Part shown: piece after piece, positions 1 through 5,096 of the stretch
How positions within the stretch are numbered: position 1 is the stretch's first letter
Layout of the letters: every line of letters begins with the position of its first letter
From: Methylotenera sp.
Lineage (GTDB): Bacteria > Pseudomonadota > Gammaproteobacteria > Burkholderiales > Methylophilaceae
Reading direction: 5' to 3'
DNA length: 6,766 bases
Assembly (NCBI GenBank): GCA_027310735.1
Contig: DAIDAH010000150.1
Location: forward strand, 1-6,766
The notes under the pieces: model-generated
The model's database searches: none
What the model saw: only the letters and a program-made list of their open reading frames with translations
Told to the model about the DNA's origin: nothing
Made by a program: the position numbers and the translations under genes

Positions 1-403
1 GGTCGCCCGCCAGTGTGCCGCGGATGCTGTCTATAAACGCAGCAACTTCAGGATAACTTTGCAGGGACAGCACATGCTTTTTGCCACGCTGCTCGACTGT
101 TAATGTGTCTTTATCCAGCAACATGCTCTCTACCTTTGGCTTCAAGGTGCGCTTTTCCAAACGGTCTGGCGCACTGTAAAACAGTTCACCGGATGACTCT
201 ATCGGCTTGTCGAGAATAGCGATGGATTTTTTCTCTACAAAGCTGGCATGACCGGAACGCGTAGCAGCGAGTGACTGCATAAGCTGATCTATATCCCAGC
301 CTTCGGCATGGCAGATAGGCATTACCAGTAGCATGCCTAGCATTAGCAAACCGGGAGCCAATAAGCGTGACCGTTTGCTGTTAGCTGATTGTGTTTTACT
401 CAT
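1..403 (-). CDS. LolA-like periplasmic lipoprotein carrier of the polyene locus (3' end beyond window)
   Basis: The frame is open from the ATG at 403-401 to base 1, giving the first 134 residues. Residues 1-33 form a clear signal peptide: a basic start (KRSR at 10-13), a hydrophobic core of Leu, Met and Val, and a cleavage site after C-H-A at 31-33, so the product is periplasmic. The mature part (GWDIDQLMQSLA, then SFVEKKS and a strand-rich stretch with GELFYSAPDRLEKRTL) resembles LolA-related proteins, which bind lipid tails in a half-barrel. Paralogues of LolA are regular members of aryl-polyene operons and are thought to carry the lipidated pigment between membranes; that role is inferred. 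The start lies 6 bases after the acyltransferase stop and in the same frame. A weak GAGAAA ribosome site lies inside the end of that upstream gene, which suggests coupled translation. The C-terminal part is not visible. The family call rests on fold-like pattern and context, not on a diagnostic motif. Confidence 0.8.
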   Translation of the reverse strand, partial: MSKTQSANSKRSRLLAPGLLMLGMLLVMPICHAEGWDIDQLMQSLAATRSGHASFVEKKSIAILDKPIESSGELFYSAPDRLEKRTLKPKVESMLLDKDTLTVEQRGKKHVLSLQSYPEVAAFIDSIRGTLAGD

Positions 404-409
404 ATCGTT

Positions 410-1360
410 TTATTTCTCTGCTGTATTCAAAGAGGCTGGCACATCTTGCCAGTAATCGAAAAAATTAAACCAATTATATGGTGCTAAGCGCGTGTAGCGG
501 TTTAACAATTCGGTATAACGAGCCACTGCTATATCCACCGCCTGCGCACGCTCGCTTCGGGGAGTATCGGTAAAGTCAGCCAGCGTTTCGAAATGCACCT
601 GATAACGATTGCCGCCCATATACAGCCCGACCATGAACACCACAGGGCGCCGCAACAAGGCTGCCATACGGAATGGTCCAATCGGCAATGCAGCGGTTGC
701 TCCGAGTAGATTCACTTGCGCCATCGGTTCATTACCCAGCGTGCGGTCAGACAACATACCAACCAGCATGCCATCTTCCAGCCTCTCCTGCACTTGCAGC
801 ATGGAGTCGATGCGACCAAGCGGGATAACGTCCATAGATGCCTCTGGGTTGATTGCATTCAGCATCTTATTGATCTTTTGTGCGTTGTCGCCATGCATGA
901 CCATTGCTACGCGCAGCCCCGGTAATTGTCGACCGATTGCGCGCATGACTTCAAAGCTGCCAAGATGCGCACCCATGAGCAGTACGCCTTTGTTTTGGTC
1001 TATCAATGGGCGTATGTTTTCCTGCCCTTGTATGTCGATATCAAATAAATCGTAACGGCGATTAATCAGGTAAATTCGGTCATGAATCGTCGCTGCAAAG
1101 CAGAAAAAATGCCGATATAAATCCAGCCATGTAGCAGGTCGACCGAGTGCGCGCGGCAGGTAGCTGAGCGAGGCACGGCGATTACTGTGCGCAAACAATA
1201 CAAAGTAGAGCGCAATCAGATGCAACACCATACGACCAGCGCTACGGCCAAGCCGTAGTGATACCCAGCTCATAATGCGCAGCATCAGCATATTGCTGCG
1301 CTCTTGAGCTTTGAGCCAGGGCGCGGATTTTTTATAAGCGCTTTCGGTAGGTTGCGTCAT
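410..1360 (-). CDS. LpxL/HtrB-family lipid acyltransferase (COG4261-like)
   Basis: This 316-residue protein belongs to the lysophospholipid/lipid A acyltransferase superfamily, which moves acyl chains from carrier protein to a lipid or sugar acceptor at the inner face of the cytoplasmic membrane. The catalytic H-x4-E motif is H132-LGSF-E137 in the setting GVLLMGAHLGSFE. A later block, GMLSDRTLG at 201-209, is the usual substrate-pocket motif, and the C-terminal PYNWFNFFDYW at 294-304 is typical of the family. A hydrophobic stretch at about 43-57 probably anchors the N-terminus. Its start overlaps the dehydratase stop by 4 bases (ATGA at 1360-1357). In many aryl-polyene clusters this domain is fused behind a family 2 glycosyltransferase. 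Here it stands alone, with no room for such a domain. The likely job is acylation of the pigment or its lipid anchor; the acceptor is unknown. Confidence 0.88.
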   Translation of the reverse strand: MTQPTESAYKKSAPWLKAQERSNMLMLRIMSWVSLRLGRSAGRMVLHLIALYFVLFAHSNRRASLSYLPRALGRPATWLDLYRHFFCFAATIHDRIYLINRRYDLFDIDIQGQENIRPLIDQNKGVLLMGAHLGSFEVMRAIGRQLPGLRVAMVMHGDNAQKINKMLNAINPEASMDVIPLGRIDSMLQVQERLEDGMLVGMLSDRTLGNEPMAQVNLLGATAALPIGPFRMAALLRRPVVFMVGLYMGGNRYQVHFETLADFTDTPRSERAQAVDIAVARYTELLNRYTRLAPYNWFNFFDYWQDVPASLNTAEK

Positions 1361-1665
1361 GAGTTCTGCTTGCTTGGCGTCAAACTGCCAGTCACGATTT
1401 GGCGGTTATCTGTCAGCACTTCAAATTTTATACTGCCATTTGCCAGTTGTTCATGCGCGATGATAACGGTTTCAGCAGGCTTTAATGGGCTTAGAAATTT
1501 CACTGAGCTGATTTGCCATGCGCTTGCAACTAAGCCAGTATCTGTTGCGATGGCATGCATGACTTCGTCCAGCAGTACGACTCCCGGAACGATGGGGGTG
1601 CCGGGAAAGTGCCCTTTAAATGCTGGGTGATTTGCGGGTATAGCTAATGGTGTTTGTTTTTTCAT
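1357..1665 (-). CDS. apeI: ApeI-like 3-hydroxyacyl-ACP dehydratase (hotdog fold)
   Basis: This 102-residue protein is a short single-hotdog dehydratase of the FabZ/ApeI group, which removes water from 3-hydroxyacyl carrier protein to form trans double bonds. The active-site block runs HPAFKGHFPG at 13-22, then PIVPGVVLLDE at 24-34. H19 matches the catalytic His of FabZ (GHFP). D33 falls where FabZ has Glu and is the expected acidic residue in ApeI-type enzymes. At about 100 residues it is shorter than FabZ (about 150), which fits the ApeI type. In polyene synthesis two dehydratases usually pair as a heterodimer; the partner is not in this window. Its ATG overlaps the ligase stop (1662-1665), and its stop overlaps the acyltransferase start (1357-1360), so the three genes are tightly coupled. 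The symbol is given by resemblance to the named family. Confidence 0.88.
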   Translation of the reverse strand: MKKQTPLAIPANHPAFKGHFPGTPIVPGVVLLDEVMHAIATDTGLVASAWQISSVKFLSPLKPAETVIIAHEQLANGSIKFEVLTDNRQIVTGSLTPSKQNS

Positions 1666-3077
1666 AAGCGCTTATTTTGCATTTTTTGAGCTGGTTGCGT
1701 AGTACTTTGCTCTGTGGTTTTATGTTGTGGGTTCACATGGTTTGCAATGAGCTTTTTAAGTGCCTCGCGTGGCAGCTTACCAGTACTATTGCGTGGTAGC
1801 GCTTCTACGAATAACAATGGTCTGGGCAGAAACACAGGGTCTATGCGGGTACGCAGCGCAGCCAGTAGATTCGAGGCTGTCAGGCTTGGCGCAACGACAC
1901 ATGCGCTGAGGCGAGTCACGTGGTCGTGAGAAGCTTCATCCGGCATAAAAAACGCACCGTCAATCACACCGTCAATAGCATTCAAATGATGATTAAGGTT
2001 GGCAAGTGAACTGCGCTTGCCAGCAATATTAATCAGGTCCTGCGTGCGTCCATGTAGCAAAAAATGTTCAGCACTGGTGGATTCTATAATGTCGCTGAGC
2101 GGCACAGGCGACTCTAAATGACCGCCTACTGCACAGATATGCTCAATCATTTGCGTCAATCGCACATCTGGGAATAACTGCCACGCTTCTCCTTGCGTAG
2201 TGCGGCGCGTGGCGATTTGTCCAGTTTCAGTACTGCCGTAAATTTCAAGTAACGGTGCTTTGAGGCTGGCTTCAGCCTTATGCGCTAATGAGTTAGATAA
2301 TGGCGCCGTTGCTGATAATGCTAATACCAGTTCTGGCACTTCAAGCTCGGCGTCTAGTAATAGACGCAAGTGTAACGGAGTGGAAACCAGAATGCGTGGT
2401 GCAGGCGTTTCTTGTAAAGCGCTGCAAATATCTGCCGGGTAGAACGGCTGCGTACTGCTCAAGGCATTACCACTTTGCAGCGGCAGCAATATTGTGGATT
2501 CAAAGCCGTACATATGCTGCGGCGGCACAGTGCCGACAATGCTGTAGCTTTTGTTTTCAGATAATCCAATATTTTCAGATAACCCTAGTCGTGCGTCCTG
2601 TGCTTGTACATTACGCACCAGCGAACCCCACTTCTTTGCATGCGGAATAGGCGTACCTGTCGAACCCGAGGGAAATACAATCGCCACCAGTTGTTGCGCA
2701 TCAATCTGCGGTATTGCCATGTTGCTAGCTGCATGCTCTGGCATTGCCGGGTAGCGTAGCTTGGGTAAAGCAATGGTGCAGTCGTCATTGTCGTGCAGGC
2801 AAAATACCTCGGCAGAAAAAGCCTGCAATTGCTGCACCATTTCTGGCGTATGCGTTGGCGGTAGCAAACTGACCTTATTGCTGATAATGGCCGCCGCCAA
2901 ACCAACAGCAAAGTGATAACGGTCACGACAAATGTTCAGTATGTGTTTGCCTGATGGTAATAAAACTGCTAAATGTGCGGCATCTGCCAAAAACTTTTCG
3001 ACAGAAATGGGCGCACCTTTTTGCCATGCGACGATTTTATCGAGTGAGATGTGCGTGAGTAGTGGCAGGGTTGGCAT
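1662..3077 (-). CDS. Acyl/aryl-AMP ligase of the aryl-polyene type (ApeH-like)
   Basis: This 471-residue protein is an adenylate-forming enzyme (ANL superfamily) that would activate an aromatic acid, probably 4-hydroxybenzoate or a relative, with ATP and load it on the carrier protein as starter unit. Visible motifs are the phosphate loop FPSGSTGTP at 135-143, IYGSTETG at 279-286, GRTQDLINIAGKRSS at 343-357, and the C-terminal catalytic lysine K434 in NSTGKLP. It is somewhat shorter than general acyl-CoA synthetases (500-600), as is normal for cluster ligases. In the phosphate loop the usual lysine after TGxP is Ile144, with K148 and K149 nearby. Residues 165-176 hold a tandem GLSEN repeat encoded by an 18-base duplication. 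The last 20 residues are rich in Gln, Thr and Lys and are probably disordered. I see no good ribosome site before the ATG, but the N-terminal sequence is in keeping with this start. A 119-base gap and an unrelated gene separate it from its usual neighbour, the membrane protein. Substrate is inferred from context. Confidence 0.87.
   Translation of the reverse strand: MPTLPLLTHISLDKIVAWQKGAPISVEKFLADAAHLAVLLPSGKHILNICRDRYHFAVGLAAAIISNKVSLLPPTHTPEMVQQLQAFSAEVFCLHDNDDCTIALPKLRYPAMPEHAASNMAIPQIDAQQLVAIVFPSGSTGTPIPHAKKWGSLVRNVQAQDARLGLSENIGLSENKSYSIVGTVPPQHMYGFESTILLPLQSGNALSSTQPFYPADICSALQETPAPRILVSTPLHLRLLLDAELEVPELVLALSATAPLSNSLAHKAEASLKAPLLEIYGSTETGQIATRRTTQGEAWQLFPDVRLTQMIEHICAVGGHLESPVPLSDIIESTSAEHFLLHGRTQDLINIAGKRSSLANLNHHLNAIDGVIDGAFFMPDEASHDHVTRLSACVVAPSLTASNLLAALRTRIDPVFLPRPLLFVEALPRNSTGKLPREALKKLIANHVNPQHKTTEQSTTQPAQKMQNKRL
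2554..2589. repeat. 18-base tandem duplication inside the ligase gene
   Basis: On the plus strand, TTTTCAGATAATCC at 2554-2567 recurs as TTTTCAGATAACCC at 2572-2585, a period of 18 bases. In the protein this gives GLSEN twice (165-169 and 171-175). The period is a whole number of codons, so the frame is kept. It lies in a loop after the phosphate-binding motif. Confidence 0.75.
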
Positions 3078-3196
3078 GAAGGTTTGAGGCTAAAAGCTTT
3101 AAAAAATATAGGGCTAGGATTAAAGTATGAAGTATGTGGTTGCAAAGCGGTCTAGCTCGACTGATGAGGTGGCCTTATTGCTAGCATAATTTATCA
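3078..3196. other. AT-rich gap between the inserted gene and the ligase
   Basis: This 119-base stretch is the widest gap in the operon; most other junctions are overlaps or under 20 bases. It contains no open frame of note, no clear hairpin terminator and no convincing promoter. The best minus-strand pair is TTCATA at 3131-3126 and TATATT at 3110-3105, with a short 15-base spacer. It could be leftover material from the insertion of the gene upstream, or could hold a weak promoter for the ligase. Confidence 0.5.
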
Positions 3197-3844
3197 CTAA
3201 GAGCTCTGCATTAAAGGTGTCAATATTTTAGACATTAACTTTCCTTGAATGCTGTTCATATCATCGGATAAAGAGTACATATCTTCTAATGACACGGCCT
3301 GAAGTGTTTCAAGTCTCTCATAACGTTCAAGAAATAATTTACCAACTGCAGGCAACCCGTCCTTAACTGTCCATACCTGATGGATGTAAACTGCTCGTCT
3401 TTCAAATGCAGCTTTAATTTCAGTGCATATTTCAGCCGCATCCTTTTTTAATTGTGGCGCCCTACACTCGATAAGTGCTTTTAATACTTCTGAAAGTTCA
3501 CTTATTCGCATTTTCCCAGTGAATGCCCTGCCAGTAATAGAGTCAAGACCAGAAATATGCCAAATTACAGTTCGAATTAAGACTTCAATGCTTGATGAAC
3601 TAACGGCTATTTGCCCTATTGCTTCTTGGTAAGATTTTGGTGGCCAGCTCCAATTTCTTTTTGTAGATGCATTCCGAATTACATCAAGTGCAAGAGAGTC
3701 GACTGGGGCAGAGCTTGCAATTGCTTTTGCCTCATCTTCTGTTATTGCAATCATATCTTCATCTACATGACCATCTTGCGAACCGTCTGCCTCAAAGGCA
3801 AAAACCTGCCATTTACTTGGGATGTTTTTTTTGTAGTATTTCAT
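3197..3844 (-). CDS. Hypothetical protein with HEPN-like R-x4-H motif, inserted in the operon
   Basis: I cannot name this 215-residue soluble protein. The N-terminal 60 residues are acidic and mixed (KWQVFAFEADGSQDG). Residues 72-160 look helical and follow a pattern I associate with short uncharacterised proteins: SIEVLIRTVIW near 85-95, TGRAFTGKMRISELSEVLKAL at 104-124, then a helix ending FERRAVYIHQVW at 147-158. R150-x4-H155 matches the R-x4-6-H signature of HEPN domains, although the common Asn after Arg is Ala151. HEPN proteins are often RNases or toxin, antitoxin or defence parts, but many are non-catalytic. The gene lies between the membrane protein (45-base gap) and the ligase (119-base gap), which are normally neighbours. 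Two sampled 60-base lines (3481-3540 and 3541-3600) are 38% and 35% GC, against 47-55% in sampled lines of flanking genes. There is no clear ribosome site and no signal peptide or membrane segment. Existence as a gene is likely; function is unknown. Confidence 0.72.
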   Translation of the reverse strand: MKYYKKNIPSKWQVFAFEADGSQDGHVDEDMIAITEDEAKAIASSAPVDSLALDVIRNASTKRNWSWPPKSYQEAIGQIAVSSSSIEVLIRTVIWHISGLDSITGRAFTGKMRISELSEVLKALIECRAPQLKKDAAEICTEIKAAFERRAVYIHQVWTVKDGLPAVGKLFLERYERLETLQAVSLEDMYSLSDDMNSIQGKLMSKILTPLMQSS

Positions 3845-3889
3845 AGTCTTGATATCACTCTGGATAAATAGGCTAACGTAAATTAGAGG

Positions 3890-4537
3890 TTAATGTACAC
3901 GCACAGAGTGATTCTTATATGCACGCACCGCATCCAGTATGCCGCCTGTGGGCAAATCAGTTAGCACGCGGCGGCGTACCAAAAACTCAATAATGAACAT
4001 CAGCGCCACCAGCGGCAAAGTGAGAAAGTTCACAAAAAATGACCATGTTGCCAGCGATGCCAGAAAGAATAGCAAGCTAGACGTGACAATAATCATGGCA
4101 AAAAACACCACCCACGCCACAGTTACTCGGTGCGCATAACGTATGTGCTCTGGTGGCAGTGTGCCATTGTTGATGATCTCGGCAAAATGCACGCATAAGG
4201 GTTTGTGGCCTTGTTGCAGGGTACGGCCGAAAGTGGCTAATAGAACCGCCATCAGGCCAACATCTTGCAACCAGAACACAAGAGCAGTGTGTTGCCTGAT
4301 GAACGGCCAAGCCAGCCAAGAGGCAATGCCGACTATCAGTAATGTGCTGATGCCAATCAAGCGTGACTGGGCGTTCCAGGCAAAGGTGGCAACTATCAGA
4401 AGTATTGGCGCTAAGGCGAGTATAGCGCCGAGTATGCTGCCAGCGTCAGAGGTGTTGACGTGGTGCACTAGCACGGCATAAGTCACAATTACCGCTGTTA
4501 TTCCTAGGCCGCGTGCAATGTGAATGGCGCTAGACAT
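3890..4537 (-). CDS. COG4648-type inner membrane protein of the polyene locus
   Basis: This 215-residue protein is almost wholly membrane-embedded. Likely helices are at about 7-25, 33-53, 60-80, 85-104, 136-160 and 164-187, with a cytoplasmic-looking basic C-terminus (RRR at 188-190, then AYKNHSVRVH). Between helices 4 and 5 the loop holds FGRTLQQGHKPLCVHFAEI at 103-121, which resembles the conserved loop of COG4648 proteins found next to the carrier protein and ligase of aryl-polyene clusters. No enzyme activity is firmly known for this family; a role in holding the synthase at the membrane or in handling the product is only a guess. It starts 15 bases after the carrier-protein stop, so the two are surely cotranscribed. 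The expected ligase does not follow directly, being displaced by the inserted gene at 3197-3844. Confidence 0.82.
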   Translation of the reverse strand: MSSAIHIARGLGITAVIVTYAVLVHHVNTSDAGSILGAILALAPILLIVATFAWNAQSRLIGISTLLIVGIASWLAWPFIRQHTALVFWLQDVGLMAVLLATFGRTLQQGHKPLCVHFAEIINNGTLPPEHIRYAHRVTVAWVVFFAMIIVTSSLLFFLASLATWSFFVNFLTLPLVALMFIIEFLVRRRVLTDLPTGGILDAVRAYKNHSVRVH

Positions 4538-4552
4538 GCTTTTAATTAGACA

Positions 4553-4822
4553 TTACTTTGTTTTGTGCGTAGCAACATAGTCGGTTAGATTATGCAGCGA
4601 ACTGAAAATACGGTGGTTATCTTCGCTGTCAGCCTTGAGTTGCAAGCCGTAGCGTTTGGAAATCACCAGCGCCACCTCAAGAATATCAATAGAGTCCAGA
4701 CCAAGGCCATCGCCATATAGCGGCGCATCCGGGTCGATGTCAGTTGCAGTGGTGTCCAGATTTAATGCCTGCACCATCAATTCGGCAATGTCGAGTTGTA
4801 AAGTTGGGTCGTTTTCTACCAT
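4553..4822 (-). CDS. Acyl carrier protein of the aryl-polyene type
   Basis: This 89-residue acidic protein has the phosphopantetheine attachment site GLGLDSIDILE, with S44 as the modified serine in the D-S-I motif. The following helix, ALVISKRYGLQL, fits the carrier-protein fold. It would hold the aryl starter and growing polyene chain as a thioester for the ligase, dehydratase and absent ketosynthases and ketoreductase. DSID rather than the DSLD of fatty-acid AcpP is common in such secondary-metabolite carriers. It is the first gene of the minus-strand operon in view, behind a 271-base divergent region. Aryl-polyene clusters often have two carrier genes in a row; only one is present here. 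The ribosome site is weak (AAAAGA about 9 bases before ATG). Confidence 0.92.
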   Translation of the reverse strand: MVENDPTLQLDIAELMVQALNLDTTATDIDPDAPLYGDGLGLDSIDILEVALVISKRYGLQLKADSEDNHRIFSSLHNLTDYVATHKTK

Positions 4823-4844
4823 GATTGTCTTTTGTAAAATGCGT

Positions 4845-4861
4845 GCATTCCGCTTGAATGC
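4845..4861 (-). other. Perfect 6-base stem-loop in the leader of the carrier-protein mRNA
   Basis: Bases 4845-4850 (GCATTC) and 4856-4861 (GAATGC) pair perfectly around a 5-base loop. If transcription begins downstream of the TATAAT at 4889-4884, this hairpin lies in the 5' leader, 22 bases before the ATG. There is no U-run after it, so it is not a terminator. It could be an operator or a translation-tuning hairpin; a stem this short can also arise by chance. Confidence 0.35.
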
Positions 4862-4883
4862 TCATTAGATTGCGTAGTGCTAT

Positions 4884-4889
4884 ATTATA
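4884..4889 (-). promoter_or_regulatory. Candidate -10 box for the polyene operon
   Basis: The minus strand reads a perfect TATAAT here, which would place a transcript start near 4877 and a leader of about 55 bases before the carrier-protein ATG at 4822. No good -35 box exists at 16-18 bases spacing (the best read is CTACGA or TACGAA), so if used it probably depends on an activator. The AT-rich setting makes chance occurrence possible. Confidence 0.35.
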
Positions 4890-5032
4890 GTAGACATCCT
4901 GAGTTTTCGTAGCCGTATTTGTACTTTGAGTGTCACGTACATAAGTTTTTTTACAACATTTCATCACATATATTCTCGCCGTAGCATGCGCAGATGAAAC
5001 ACATGCTTTTTTCATATCTACAAATCATATTT

Positions 5033-5048
5033 TGTCATTTTTATGACA
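5033..5048. promoter_or_regulatory. 16-base palindrome TGTCAT-N4-ATGACA, operator-like
   Basis: Half-sites TGTCAT (5033-5038) and ATGACA (5043-5048) are a perfect inverted repeat around four T residues, centred about 56 bases before the start of the EAL/GGDEF gene. The size and symmetry fit a site for a dimeric regulator. Position would allow control of the plus-strand gene and perhaps of both divergent genes. No regulator is identified. Confidence 0.4.
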
Positions 5049-5085
5049 TAAATCTAAGTCACTATTAGCTTCTGATCAAATCAAT

Positions 5086-5090
5086 AGGAG
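5086..5090 (+). promoter_or_regulatory. Ribosome binding site AGGAG of the EAL/GGDEF gene
   Basis: AGGAG lies 6 bases before ATG at 5097 and only 3 bases before the in-frame ATG at 5094. The better spacing favours 5097 as start; the difference is one extra Met. Confidence 0.8.
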
Positions 5091-5096
5091 TTGATG

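Noticed and set aside
609..1055. A 148-codon plus-strand frame opposite the acyltransferase
   Set aside because: It lies wholly antisense to a gene with clear catalytic motifs and has Ser/Pro/Met-rich shadow composition.
2585..2926. A 113-codon minus-strand frame inside the ligase
   Set aside because: It is an alternate frame of the ligase coding sequence and is rich in Arg and Cys with no domain.
3105..3131. Promoter for the ligase (TTCATA / TATATT on the minus strand)
   Set aside because: The spacer is only 15 bases and the -35 is poor, so it is mentioned in the gap entry but not called.
3087..3876. AGGCTAA at 3087-3093 and 3870-3876 flanking the inserted gene, as a possible target-site duplication
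   Set aside because: Seven bases in AT-rich gaps recur easily, and there are no inverted ends, transposase or integrase remnants beside them.
4740..5015. A 91-codon minus-strand frame overlapping the start of the carrier-protein gene
   Set aside because: It runs out of frame into a well-supported gene, has no recognisable domain, and covers the promoter-like region. It looks like a chance frame.
5032..5060. Plus-strand promoter with TTGTCA as -35
   Set aside because: At 16-18 bases spacing no acceptable -10 is found (TAAGTC is the best).
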